The notes: generated by a model from the sequence alone, not told the origin. A stretch of DNA of 64,000 nt from Otis tarda (GCA_026413225.1 CM048552.1:207217553-207281552), one strand, 5' to 3'; shown: positions 12,739 through 24,787, counted from the stretch's first letter. Made by a program: numbers and translations.

Positions 12739-13555
12739 TTATATTTTACTCATAAGGGAAAAGCACTCAGTACCCTCAGACTGACTGTTAGGAAGTGTCA
12801 CTTCTGATTATTATTGCTGTCACATGTTTAAAAAAATGCTGGAAAAATAAGTAATGTATCACAAAATAGGATCGGAGAAATGCGCATGTGGTTAAATGTA
12901 GTTGCCTGCATTTTTCTAGTCTCTGTATGTTGCTTTCTCACCATAGATTTATCTCACTTGTTTTTCAGTTTCTGTAGGAATAAAGAATAGCGTCAACTGC
13001 CTTCCTTGGAAATCTGTTCCACTAACAAGTTGTTATCACTAGGAAATGTTTCTATGCTTATACAACTGTCAGCCCTTCCCTAAGGCTCGTAGATCACCAG
13101 TAGGTTGTAATGACTGCTGACAGGACATAGTTGTACAAACCCCACTGGGATTAGGGAGCTGCAGCACTAGATGGTGTTACGGTATGAAAAAAAAAAAAAA
13201 TCATGCATGCCTAGTTAAGCCTCGAATGGTTTAGTGTAGATCTCATACTATTCTAAGCACGCTTAACAAATGCCCACCGGCTTACACATATCTATTCTTC
13301 TAACTGGTATGCCTTTCTGCAGTTATATAACCTGAGAGTATCCAAGTGGTTCAGAAATTAAGCCTGACTTCATGCCTGTGAGACAGATAAAATGATACTG
13401 CTTTTAATGTACAGATGAGAAAGAGATTGCATCAGATAATGTTTCACTGGTAAGGAAACAATTTCACTAAGCTAAAAGAGATTTCGAGTAAGGGTGTTTT
13501 CATTGGGTTAGTGAGGTTCCTGAGCTAACTACCTCTGCTTTTGTTTCTCAGGAAG
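12739..13555. other. unannotated unique sequence
   Basis: No gene or interspersed repeat is recognised. A 14-base A run lies at about 13,187-13,200. Confidence 0.5.
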
Positions 13556-14079
13556 ACACTGAGGGGGCAGATGTGGTGTCCTTCACCCTTCCCTTCTGGA
13601 GATGATGGTGCTGTCATTTGGTTTCAGACACATGTGCCCTGTGGCCTGTTAGGCCAGCTTGTGTCTTATCCTTACTGCTGTTCCCTGTCTGCTGACCTAG
13701 GCCAGATCTCCCCAGTCTCCTTCCATAAAAACGTCACATCTCCAGGGTTGTTCTAGCCCTCCTGTCTCCAGTATCATATAGCCCTTTCATATCCAGTATC
13801 TCCAAACTCTGGACCTCATACCATCTCAGCTTCCATCACATTCAATCTCACTTAAGCACTGTTCCAATCAGTCCTCACATCTTCCACAGCCTCCACATCC
13901 TGGCAGTATCACCCTAGCCCTCTCACCTTAGTACCCACTGTTCTCACATCATACTATTGCACCATCCTTGCACCACTCTCTGTAGCCCGGTTATTCTCCT
14001 ACCTAAAGATCCTTCCAGTCTCAACGTTATTCCACACAACCACAGCTATCAGTGGCCACCATGACCACTTTATAGCCCC
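13556..14079. repeat. strand-asymmetric C/T-rich stretch, left part
   Basis: The plus strand is rich in C and T with recurring 'cttcca', 'catct' and 'cctc' words and few G. It continues on the far side of the CR1 insertion (14,849 to about 15,050), so the CR1 seems to have landed inside it. No clear repeat unit is visible. It could be decayed satellite-like or pyrimidine-rich intronic sequence. Confidence 0.45.
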
Positions 14080-14848
14080 TGGTCCTGCAAGATCCTTCAT
14101 CTGGGTTGGGGCAATCAATACAGGCTGGGGGATGAAGGGATTGAGAGCAGCCCTGAGGAGAAGGACTAGAGGGTACTGGTGGAGGAGAAGCTCAACATGA
14201 GTCAATAGTGTGTGCTTGTAGCTCAGAAAGCAAAACATATCCTGGGCTGCATCAAAAGAAGCATGGCTAGCAGGTTGAGGGACGTGATTCTCACTCTAAA
14301 CATGATTCTCACTCTAAACTCTGCTCTCATGAGACCCCACCTGGAGTACTGCGTCCAGCTCTGGAGCCCTCAACTTAAGAAGGATGTGAACAAGTTGGAG
14401 TGAGTCCAGAGGAGGCCATGATGATCAGAGGACTGGAGCAGCTCTCCTATGAGTACAGGCTGAGAGAGCTGGGGTTGTTCAGCCTGGAGAAGAGAAGGCT
14501 CTGGGGAGACCTTATAGTGGCCTTCCAGTAGTTAAAGGGGGCCTACAAGAAAGATGGGGACAGCCTTTTTATCAGTGATAGGACAAGGGGTAATGGTTTT
14601 AAATCTAAAGAGGGTAGATTTAAGCTAGACCTAAGGAAGAAATTTTTCATGGTGAGGGTGGTGGAACACTGGCACAGGTTGCCCAGAGAGGTGGTGGATG
14701 CTCCATCCCTGGAAACATTCAGGGCCAGGTTGGACGGAGCTCTGAGCAACTTGATCTGGCTGAAGATGTCCCTGCTCTTTGCAGGGGGGTTGGACTAGAT
14801 GACCTGTGAAGGTTCCTTCCAATGCAAACCCTTCTATGATTGTATGAC
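14080..14848 (+). mobile_element. middle-aged CR1 LINE 3' segment
   Basis: Sense strand plus, matching the same ORF2 C-terminal and 3' UTR region as the 10.8 kb copy but with more changes. An 18-base local duplication ('gattctcactctaaac' twice, about 14,286-14,320) and several indels break the frame. The end is an imperfect octamer array ('ttctatgattgtatgactc') at about 14,832-14,848. No coding capacity remains. Confidence 0.95.
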
Positions 14849-15599
14849 TCTTTAGCTGCCCTCTAAGCTTCATCCAGATGTAGTAACACTCCTGTCATTT
14901 GACTCCATCACAGTAGTTTCAAGACTATCCGGATCAACCCCAAGTCGTCCCTAATGACTGTTCATTCTGTCTTCATCACTTTCACTGCCAAAATCTAATT
15001 CCCAACACCATCTCTGTCACTTCCTCCAGCCTTCTGCACTCTCAGGAAGGCACATGGAATACTCTCTCAAGAGTAATTTACATAGGAATCATAATGATCT
15101 ATAATCTAAAGCTCATTGAGTATGTCACATAGCAAACGTGTCACTTTAAAAATGCCTGTTGCAACTGTTTTGAGAGGTGAAGAAAATTGCTGATTTTCTC
15201 AGCTACACACCATTTAAAGAGACAAGCTGAGTAATTCATTGGTTATTACACAGAAAAATGAGTGTCCTGGATCACAGTTCACTACTTTTGGAAAGTTATG
15301 GTAGTACATTAGTGAATTTCTTTTAAAGGTGAACCAGTAATTTGTGTTCAGCTGAAAGCTCAGGGAGAATCTCTTACCATCATGGTATGTTTGCCATTTT
15401 TTTTTAGTATTTTCTTTCTACACATCATCTTCTGCACACTGAAAGTGGGATGCTTCAGAGGATGAGTGGATGCTTGGTCTTAAACAGTATATTTAAATGG
15501 CTATGTATTTTAAAACGTCCAGAAATATTTCAAAATGCATACTCAGTACACACTCCCTTGATATTTGAAGATATACCTGTTAGATCCTTATATCTGTAA
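14849..15599. other. right part of C/T-rich stretch, then unannotated sequence
   Basis: C/T-rich asymmetry continues to about 15,050, matching the texture of 13,556-14,079. After that the sequence is ordinary AT-rich DNA with no feature I can support. Confidence 0.45.
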
Positions 15600-15621
15600 A
15601 TCTGCAAAATTGAATTATCAG

Positions 15622-15702
15622 TTAAATGGTTACTGTCTGTACATCCACTTGAAAGAAAGGCCAAACAAGTTGAGAAGCGGGATGCTATCTTTATTGCGAT
15701 CA
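15622..15702 (+). CDS. possible small internal coding exon (unrecognised protein)
   Basis: The frame is open from 15,600 to the stop at 15,726-15,728. Within it lies a CAG acceptor-like site ending at 15,621 and a consensus donor GTAAGT at 15,703-15,708. The 81-base interval would encode a hydrophilic, protein-like stretch including LERKAKQVEKRDAIF and would end in phase 1. I do not recognise the family. The acceptor has a weak pyrimidine tract. This could be a chance open frame in AT-rich DNA; it is included because the composition and donor are better than other short frames here. Confidence 0.22.
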
Positions 15703-15728
15703 GTAAGTACCTTCATTTCTCCAGGTAA

Positions 15729-18582
15729 ACTACAGTGGAAAACAGACTTTATGAACTAGATTGCTAGGCACTGATTGGAATAAGTACTTGACTAAAGAAT
15801 GAATTGAGTTCAGATGAGGGGGTTTTGATCCATAATTGAGGAGCTGTACAGTGAGCTTGTCTCAGATTGAAAGTGCTTTGTGTGACAGCCTGTGGGTGAT
15901 CCATGGTGTACTGATTAAATTTATGCAGAAATCTTAATGTGGAACAGAAAGAAGAAGCTTTCATTATGTTCTGCCATTAAAAAAAATATATATATTAGTG
16001 GAAAAAGTAGTGCTTTCATGTGTTGGCAATATAGGCAGATCCTTCAGCCAAACTCTGGGTGAAGTTGGTGGCAGCTTTGCTAGGTGACAGCTAAGAAATG
16101 CAGTTGCATCCTGTCTCACCAGCAAACACGTACTTATGAAATAAGGAAATCGCTCACTATGGCAGCTTTTGTTTTAATCCTCTGAGAGTTCATCAGTGTA
16201 TAAGTATAAAAAAACCATAGAAATCATGCTTCTATTGACGTATCTGTGCATTCCCATTTGCCCCACCCCAATCATATGAGGAGAATGAACTGTACGATTG
16301 CTGGGCCAATAATTCTTTTTTGGGGGCATCACAAATGAGCTATTCATGGCCAATAGGTCTTGTGACGTGTTTTAGAGTCTGTGAGTGCTTATTCTTGTTT
16401 TTGCTGAAATCAATGATCAGTCTCCTTTTGACGCCAGCGATGCAACGAGAGCCCCAAGCACCATATGTGAGCCTTGTCATATGGAAAGCTGGAAATCTGA
16501 AGAACAAGGAGCAAAAGAAGAAAGAAGAAGTTATTTTGTGTGTAAAACCTAATCTGTTTTGTTAAGCCTCAGTCAAACTCCTTTATATTACAGGATAACT
16601 ACATGAGAATAAACTATTTTCTTTGATCCCTGTTTTTGAGTCCTGGGCACTGCTAATCTTAATCTGCTACCATAACCATTACACTTCACTGCCTGCTGCC
16701 CAGAATTTCTTTATACTTGAGATTTTGTGTATCTAGAGGTGCCCGTCAACTAGTTAACATTCACCTGCCTGCCTTCCTGCTGGCCTTCCTTTTGGCCTGT
16801 TCATCATCTCTGTCTGGCTCCGCAGTAAAACGGGAGGAGGACTGAGACACAACACTTTGTAGTGAGCTTTTGTGTGCAGTTCCCTTTCACTGGAGCTAGG
16901 GTGGTTGCCAGATGTAGCTGGCAGGAGCTCTGTGCAGGCACAGCTTGTGTGACTGAAAAGTACTTCCATACTGATTTCCTTCTATGGCTGAAAAGCTGGT
17001 TTGGAAGAGAGAGGAGAAAAAGAAACAGATATGGAGGATGGGATTCAGCTGTATAAACAGACTTCTGGTGGCTGCTGAGGCGTCCTGGGGCATGCAACAC
17101 ACCTTCATGGGACACACAGGTATATTGCAAGAGCTACAAGGGACCCACTCCACCCTAGAACACTAATGGCCAAGCCTGATACTGTCTTCAGCTTAACATT
17201 GTGTTATGGGCAAAAAGGGAATACAGCTAACAAGTAGAACCCCAAACTCAGTATTGCTCTAATTAAAGTATTAGCTGATCTCAGTTGAGAGGAAAATCCG
17301 TGTTGCGTGCATGGCTTGTGTGTATGCGGAGTCTTGCTGTAACAGCCCCCATTCTTTAGCAGGAGTAAAGCCCAGCCCTTGCTTCTTTACAGTGTTGCAT
17401 CTGGTTCAGGTTGGTTCATATGCTTTTAACACAATTTTCCTAGGTTTTTTCTAACTGAATTGCAGTTCTATATCATACATGCTTTTCTCTTCTCTTTGTT
17501 ATCCCTGAAACTGGTTTTATCTGACCCACAATGCTGCACTCATTCAAGAATGAATAATTGCCCACTGTGTTCATTGTTTTATTCTAGAGTCACAGACAGT
17601 TCCTCCTACACAGGAAAGCTGCTTGTTTCTACTGTCTATTCATTGACACTAGGGGTTACACCACACAATTTTACAAAGCCAAACTAAAACTGAAACAAGT
17701 TCAGGCAGTTGTCAGATGACTGTTACACTACTGCTATCACAGATAAGATAACCTAAAATCAGCTCAGGTCAAGGCAAGACCACTGCAAGGCCAATAAAAA
17801 TACTGTTGCCTTTGACTAGTAATGGTAAATTTATACATACAGGCCTACAACTTCACAGTTACCAAAATAACACTATATGTCTGTGTTCAGGCAACTGCAT
17901 AATTCCCCTGCTGGGAAATTAACCCACCTGCATGATCATGAAAAGGATCTGAACATGCCTCACTCGTGACAGGCAATCCTGTTTCTCTTTGTAGTCCATA
18001 CAATTGTGCAGAAGAAAATAATGTGTTAGAGAGAGCACAGAAATACTTGGATTCTTGTCCTTTCCTTATATATCTTACATACATCTCAGTCTATCAGTCT
18101 GGTATCACCCAGCTCAAGTTCATACAGATAGAGAAAAAGGATTTGTCAAAATCAGGCATGAATTGTAAAACAACAGCAGGAATATAGAACATCCTTTGAA
18201 GCAAATAACCATGGCAGTGGCTGATCCTAACACTGCTGATGATGGCTAAGAGGAAGAGCACTGGTCTTTGGAGAGGGAAGGAAGGAAAAGGTGCCAAATC
18301 CTGTCCAGCAGCTAAGGAACAGTTTGTGAAGGTCTGCAGCTCACAAATAGCTGTTGAAACTATAGGCAAATGGAAGATCCCAAGGTTAAATCAGATCACT
18401 AAAAACTGAAAGGGTAAAAAATTAGTAAAGCACTAGTCTCAGTTTTTCCTCCAAATGCTGTATTCCTTTTAGCATGATGAATCTGCTTTCATTCTGGAGA
18501 AATAGCCTCTTATCACTGTACATTGTCTTTGTCCACAAGTCTCGGAGAGGAAATTTCAGAAGTGCCAGCCCACAGCGCTTGA
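15729..18582. other. unannotated unique sequence
   Basis: A G/C-richer patch at about 16,740-17,170 has several short overlapping open frames on both strands but no protein motif. The remainder is AT-rich with short random frames. No repeat is recognised up to the target duplication of the LTR at 18,588. Confidence 0.45.
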
Positions 18583-18587
18583 CAGAC
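18583..18587. repeat. target site duplication CAGAC, left copy
   Basis: CAGAC directly precedes the LTR terminus TGTCGTAG and is repeated directly after the other terminus at 19,737-19,741. A 5 bp duplication is usual for ERVL/ERV3-type and several other retroviral integrations. Confidence 0.85.
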
Positions 18588-18771
18588 TGTCGTAGTTCAG
18601 CCCTGATCAGGACCAGACTACGCAGTCTCTCTCTCACTCCCCCCACCCTCCGAGAGAACAGGGAGAGAAAAAATAAGGAAAAACGGCTCGAGGTTTGAGA
18701 TAAGGACAGGGAGAAAATCCTTAAAGTTACCGTCACGGGCAAAACAGACTCGACTTGGGGAAAACTATTCA

Positions 18772-18777
18772 TTTATT
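18772..18777 (-). promoter_or_regulatory. LTR polyadenylation signal AATAAA
   Basis: AATAAA on the minus strand about 190 bases before the sense 3' end of the LTR. The same position is conserved at 48,245-48,250 and 63,166-63,171 in the two related LTRs. Confidence 0.7.
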
Positions 18778-19552
18778 ACTACAAACAGCAGGATAATGAG
18801 ACAGGGAACAAGATAACCTCCATCCACCCCTCCCTTTTCCCAAGCTTAACATTATCTCTACTACCTTCCCCCCCGAGCGGCACAGGGGGGAAGAGGGAAT
18901 GGGTGTTGCAGTCAGTTCATCATACGTTGTTTCACGCCGCTGCTTCTGCTTCATGGTCGGGGGAAGAACTCCTCGCATTCCTCCCCTGCTCCGTTGTGGG
19001 GTCCCACTCCTACGCCACAGTCCTTCGTGGAACTGCTCCAGCGTGGGTTGTGGGTCATCTCTTCCACGGAGTAGTCTCTCCAGAACGGCTGTCCCAGCGG
19101 GCCCTCCACGGGCCACAGCCGCCTTCAGGCATCCACCTCCCCCGGTACGGGGTCCTTCACGGGCTCCAAGTGGATCTCTGCTCCTCCGTGGACCTCCATG
19201 GGCTGCAGGGGGACAACCTGCTCCACCATGGTCGTCACCACAGGCTGCAGGGGAATCTTGGCCAGGAGCCACATTACTCCTCCCCCTCCTTCTGAACTGA
19301 CCTTGGCGTCTGCAGCCGTTCCTCACAACAGGGTGGTAGATGTCTCTCAGGATCTTTTTACATCTTATTCACTTCTCATCTCCTCTCCACTTCTTGCAGC
19401 CGGGCCGGGCCGAGTCGGGCCCAGTCGGCCGCCTGGCAAGAGGCCAGAGGGTGAGGCCTGCAAGGCCCAGGAGGCCTGCGCCTCCCCCTCTGCGCTTCCG
19501 CCCCCGCTCAGCTTCTTCACATCTTCTCTACTCTCTTTTTTTCTGTTTTCCC

Positions 19553-19564
19553 CTTCTTAAATAC
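19553..19564 (-). promoter_or_regulatory. LTR TATA-like box
   Basis: GTATTTAAGAAG on the minus strand, about 175 bases into the sense LTR, conserved in the 48 kb copy. The layout is as expected for an LTR promoter. Confidence 0.55.
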
Positions 19565-19736
19565 GTTATCGCAGAGGCGTTATCACGGGACATTCTGCTA
19601 CCAATCGGCTCGGCCTTGGCCAGCAGCAGGTCCGCCCTAGGCCTGGCCAAGTCCACTGAACAAAGGGGAGCGACTTCTAGCAGTTTCCTGCAGAAGCTAC
19701 CACCTTAGGCCCCCCCTCACTAACAAAACCACGACA

Positions 19737-19741
19737 CAGAC
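19737..19741. repeat. target site duplication CAGAC, right copy
   Basis: Matches 18,583-18,587 exactly. Confidence 0.85.
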
Positions 19742-21705
19742 TTAAATCTGACTGATCGAAAAATGTCTTTGCTGAAGTTAGAGGTTAGTTGGAGAGAGCG
19801 GCAGGACTGTGGGTGTTTGAGGATAAGGAGAAGTAGATGTGCAGAGAGGTCCCTTAGATGTGTCAGAAAGGCAGCTCTAGTTAAAGGCTGAAATAAAAAC
19901 ATGGTCTCACCATTTTTCTGACTTCCATCCTGGAAATACTACCAAGATCTTCACACAATCTAATTTTTTTTTTTTTTGCCTTATCTTGAAGACATTTTTA
20001 TATTTAATTTAGCTTATATTTATATTTAATAAGTCTTTACTTAACAAAAAATACAATCAAAAACTCTATTGAATGTCTATGGTTTAAAAAGATCTAAATG
20101 AAAAAAAAAGCAGTACTGCATTAGATGAAGAAACAGGTTTATTTATTTTCTTGCACTACAGAAATGCAGCCTCCCATTTTCAAACTGCCAGCATTTTTCT
20201 TCTAGAATTGAAATCTGACTCAGGAAAACAGAATTTTCTTCAGTAATACTGGCATCTCGGCATTCAGGGACTGGTATAATACTTTTAAACACTTCAAATT
20301 AAGTGCTGATTAGTATGAAAAGCCCACTGGCTGTATTAGAAGTGAATAACATTTTATGGAGGATTTGAGATATTTCATTTCTATAGCAACCAGCATTGGA
20401 ACAATGCTTTGATTTAGGATACAAAAACCTTGACAGTTGACTTGTTTAAATATTATTAATAATTTTGTACTTTAGAAAAAAAAATGCATCATATCTGAAG
20501 ATCTCAAAATACTGCTATTCTGGAAGGAAAGTATCAGCATTTTTTTTTTCAGGTATAAAACAATTTACTACTTCTTTAAGGCAACACAGCACACAAGTGA
20601 CTGTCTCAGGAGAATGGAAGTGTTGAACCTCTCCAGTGCCACTGTTCCATGCCTTTTTCAGACTCAATGCCTCACCAACGGTTTGGAACTAGTAAAATAA
20701 ATAAATACAAATATATAAACAATTTATAGTTGATGTTCTGAAGGCTTTACATAATCACCCTGAAAGCAGAGGATAGTTTAGGGTGAAGCTTCTTTCCTTA
20801 GACTCTAACATCATTGTGGAAATGAGGTTGTTTTGTCAGTGGACATCCTTCAGTCCTTGTCTACTCATTGTACTGTTTCATCAGTCTTTGAAAGTTCAGG
20901 TCCTGACAGGCAAAAAATTGTCACATCTAATTTTCTTGATCCCTGAATGACATTCTACTGTCTTCAATCAATCACTGATAAGTGTAAAATCTACCAGTAT
21001 GTATGATAGCTAAAACAAATGAGTGCCCTTACCAGCCCTGCATATAGCCCTACTGCATGCCTTGGAACTGTAGTAGGTTTAGAGACCTCTGAACTAAGGA
21101 GCTATATGCTACAGTAATAGTTCATGTGTCCTTTTCCTTCCCCACAGGCAATCCAAGACTTTTGGCCCAGCTATTCGAAACCTTCCAGGCTCCTCCAAAT
21201 GATTTGACACTGATTTAATCAATATCCATTGACTTGCTTCTTGGTTTATGAGCCTTTCAGATTTACTTTGGCTGTGCTTTCTAGTTTTATTCTGCATCTA
21301 CCAGTCTAAGAACTTTCATGTTTCCAAAAGAGACAGTATGTCTCCCTATAAATCACATGAATTCAGGTCATTCATTTATTCATGAAAAAAAACCAAACAG
21401 ATGTGATTTACATTCAGTTGTGAGACTTGCTAGCACTGTGATCCAGACACGTTTTTGTTTCTACCCTGTTAGTCCCACAGCTGTGATAGTGGTACAGAGG
21501 TAGACACGGTAACCTGTTGTTGAAATTAGATTGAAAGAAAATATATTATTGCTATTAGCCTCAAGGCTGTAGAAAGGAATAAAGTTATTCACAGCATTCT
21601 GTTAAGACATAGTTTATTAAAAATGTGATTAGTGTCAGCTGCTAAAAGGAGAGATAGAGTGTGAAAAAATTACTTACACTGCCAAATGTATTTACACTTA
21701 TTTAG
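19742..21705. other. unannotated AT-rich unique sequence
   Basis: No gene or interspersed repeat is recognised. Several A and T homopolymers occur, for example the T run at about 19,965-19,977. Confidence 0.5.
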
Positions 21706-21883
21706 AGGTGTTACTGCAGTAAATGACTTAGACACAGAATTTAATGCTGAGCTTTCATCTTTTCTTGCAAGTAAACAAGATTTTTTTAAAAAATGGGAAA
21801 GCACCTTCAAAACACAAAGTGAAGAGGAAAAGTTAATGAGTGGCATTCATCCTCGTTTCCCTTCTGAAGAAGCACTTTCTTAA
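21706..21883 (+). CDS. possible 3'-terminal coding exon (unrecognised protein)
   Basis: After an acceptor-like 'tttacacttatttag' (ending 21,705) the plus strand is open for 58 codons to a TAA at 21,881-21,883. The translation is acidic/basic and protein-like: NDLDTEFNAELSSFLASK, DFFKKWESTFKTQ, EEEKLMSG and HPRFPSEEALS at the C-terminus. A polyadenylation signal AATAAA follows at 21,952-21,957, about 70 bases after the stop, with T/GT-rich sequence just beyond. That combination suggests a terminal exon with a short 3' UTR. I do not recognise the family. A second AG at 21,706-21,707 would give phase 1, compatible with the donor at 15,703; the first AG would not. It may still be a chance frame. 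Confidence 0.35.
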
Positions 21884-21951
21884 AAAATAGAAAGATTCTC
21901 TCTCTTACTATAGTAAGACATTCTTTTGCTATAGTAAGGCAAAGGCCTTTA

Positions 21952-21957
21952 AATAAA
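21952..21957 (+). promoter_or_regulatory. candidate polyadenylation signal AATAAA
   Basis: AATAAA 69 bases after the stop of the possible terminal exon, followed by 'attgtttgtatttttttt', which resembles a downstream GU/U-rich element. AATAAA is common by chance in AT-rich DNA. Confidence 0.3.
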
Positions 21958-21959
21958 AT

Positions 21960-23334
21960 TTAGCATCCAAATATTGTTTGTATTTTTTTTGTCTTTTCTA
22001 CAGGAGTTCAGAGTAATTTAAAAAACGTTTTCATCAGTGTTGTCTCACAACCCCAGTGCTTAGCTGATCCCCAAAAATGTTGTACCTGAGAATGCTCAAC
22101 AAATCTAAATAGCTATCATTAAGAAGTAATGAATATGATTCACTATTTCTGATTAGATTAATTTTTAAGACAGAAATGTGCACAATTAATTTATTAGAAA
22201 TGATTATGACTTTTTTGGAGGATGCATGTATTAACTAGCTTGCTTTACTCTGTTCTTTAAAACAAGCTTTATGAAGATTCAAAAGCTGAGATAAGAGGAA
22301 GTAAAGTCATATTCAAGGCATTCAGTATTTTCTGGAGATAAGAAAACTCATAAATTTGGTCACTGCTAACAAATTCTGTTACTATAGAAATCAGACTCCA
22401 TTTCACAAGAGCTTCTGCCATCAATTGCTGAATTAGGGAGTACAATCCTAAGAAGATTTCAGTGGAAGTGTAATTAGAATAATGAAATGTCACAGGATTT
22501 TGTTTTTTAAGCTAGAGACTTCTTACTTCTTTTGGACTGAGATTCTCATAATACTTTTCAGCAGAAAAGTAAGTCCCCAGCCTGATTCCAAAAACCTATG
22601 TCCTACTTTGTGAAAGAGCAGGTCCAGATGCTTTCTTAGGCCCTTAGATAACCTACAAGTTCTATAGTCATCTCTGTCTATATAAGTCATGTGTTTGCAC
22701 TATCATTCCATACGTATAGAATGTGTTGCAATTTTTCAGCACTTTCTTTGTGATCTTTTTCTTTGAGAAACAAGAGCACTTCAGTGCAATGAACTAGCTT
22801 GTTGGTTATAAAAGCTTAATGCAGTGTTCTTTGAATCTCAGACTATATATACTACTAAAAGTAAAAGCTTTATTGCCTTTCAAAATTTGAACCAGATTAA
22901 TACTCTTATCATGTCCAATTTATCTTATATCCATTGACTTCTTACGTCCATGTTCCTCTCATAACACTTGAGTATGGTGAGAATATCTCCTGGCCCATGC
23001 TGTCTTGTTCCATGCCTGCCTGGAACACTGTTATCTAACCTGATCAAAACGGTGTAAGGAAATGTGGTTACAGCTAAATGGTACAGTCAACAGTAGGCCC
23101 ATGTTTGAGTTCATGCTTTAACCCTGTTTAGCTTACTGTTATAGAGGAGTTCAACAGAAAGATGCTGAGGCAGACAAAAAGAGTGATTAGGTGGCGAAAT
23201 TTCAGTTAAAAAATTAATGTGAATAAAGAATTTCAGGAAATACAAAGCATATTTTCTACAGAGAAGTTTCCAGACACGAAACCTAACATTGTGTAATGTA
23301 GCCCTGAAAGAATCAAAAAGCAGGAAATAAAAAA
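21960..23334. other. unannotated AT-rich unique sequence
   Basis: No recognisable repeat or gene. A 74-codon minus-strand frame at 22,269-22,493 has no motif. Confidence 0.5.
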
Positions 23335-23508
23335 TTCTGACTTCACAATGATGGTGTTCAAACAACAGAACGGGTTGTACAGAAAGATTGTGGAATCTCC
23401 ATCCCTGATGATATTTAAAGCATGATGAAATAAGGCCCTGTGGATCCAAGTCAGACTGGGGCATTCAACCACGTGATCTCCAGAGGTCAATTAGCCTATT
23501 ATTCTGTG
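23335..23508 (+). mobile_element. very old CR1 3'-end fragment
   Basis: Sense plus. Landmarks of the last 170 bases of CR1 are still readable in order: 'ttgtacagaaagattgtggaatctccatccctg' (the ORF2 C-terminus), 'gatctccagaggtcaatta' and 'attctgtg'. Highly diverged, and the octamer array is gone. Confidence 0.75.
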
Positions 23509-24779
23509 AAATGAACACTGGTATTACTGGTAGAAAAAAGCTGAGGCTTCCCCTACTGCTTTTTCACTTGGTTTCAAAGTCCAAAGACATGAGTTGAGAC
23601 ACGTGTAGATGTACTTCAAATCCCACCTCCCAGCACCACAGGTACAGTGCAGAGGACCATGAACTGTGGTGACCTTGGGACGAATGAGACGATCCACTTG
23701 GCCTTACCTAGTAATTCATAAATCAAGGCAGTTTGTGCAGTGGTGGCAACTCCTGACAGTAAATCAGAGTGCAGAAAAATGCATGTGCATAGTTTTTCTT
23801 CAAAAAGCTGAGTCACACCATGAAGGAGGCTTTTATGACTGTGCAGAATGTTAATTTTTCTGCCTTAATCAAGACCTGTGCTTTCTTCATCCTGCTGAAG
23901 TACGCTGCCCTCCACTGTTTCTGCCCTTTGCTGTACTTACAAAGTATAAGTCCTTCAGTAACATTTCCTGTACTGAATTTATGTTGGTATGCACCGTGGG
24001 ATGTGTGCAAAGTTGCTTCTGAAACTATGTGTTTGCTTCTTTCACAAAATGCCACCTCTTATTTGATATGTTAATTTCAGAATCTAATGATGTTTTAATT
24101 AAAATAATTTGAGTTCATAATCATAGATCCTGATCCTCAAAAAGGAAGGAGAGTAACGGTAGCAATTTAAAGACAGTTATTAAATTCAGTACATATATAC
24201 CGAATGTATGAACTTTTCTTAGTGCAAATGCTAGTTATATTCTGGCTAATTAAAAGCAACAAATATTAAAAACTCTTCTAAGGAAGCTGAAAAAAATAAT
24301 GATCATATTTTGTTTCTGAGACCATGAAAGGACAGGTTACCATACTTCTGAAGCTCTTGAAGATTAACCAGGAGTAGAGTCTGGTCCATTTGTTTACTGA
24401 AGGTTTAAATAAGCTTGTATAACAGTGACATTAAGTGGATATTGATGACTGTCTCTGTGACCCTGATTCAGAAACGTGTACTTCTCAGTTCCATTGTAGA
24501 TAGAGAGATGTGTGTGTGATAATTAAATATCTTGAAGAATTGGGATTTAATAACATATGCTTTAAGATATAAAGTCCTGATTCAGTTGAGGGTTTAAGTA
24601 CAGGCTTTTTTAATGTTAGCTTCTATAAGAATAAAAAAAAAAAAATTGGTTTTTGTGTGTCTCCTGTTAAAAACAAAAGAGATGAGAATATGATCAGACA
24701 ACACTGTTTCAGCTGGAGAATACATTTCTTCCAAATGAAATTACCATTGCTGGATCTAGAGATCCGAGTCCTTGCTAAA
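23509..24779. other. unannotated unique sequence
   Basis: Short open frames on both strands at 23.6-24.07 kb have no family signature. No repeats are recognised apart from A/T runs. Confidence 0.5.
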
Positions 24780-24787
24780 TATTTTAG

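Larger units (their letters stand above)
18588..19736 (-). mobile_element. solo LTR, avian ERV (ERVL/ERV3-like), 1149 bp
   Basis: The element is bounded by TGTCGTAG and CCACGACA (inverted termini TG..CA) and by the 5 bp duplication CAGAC. The sense strand is minus: a TATA-like GTATTTAAG (19,553-19,564), then an A-rich tract, several CTGCAGCCCATGGAG-like imperfect repeats, and a polyadenylation signal AATAAA (18,772-18,777) before the distal end. It is 1149 bp with no internal viral region, so it is a solo LTR left by LTR-LTR recombination. Many CpGs survive (for example 19,400-19,440), suggesting a younger or less methylated copy than its relatives at 48.06 and 62.98 kb. It lacks a 16-base segment near 19,320 that both relatives share. 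Family assignment is from general resemblance to avian ERVL-type LTRs. Open frames inside it are not genes. Confidence 0.9.
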
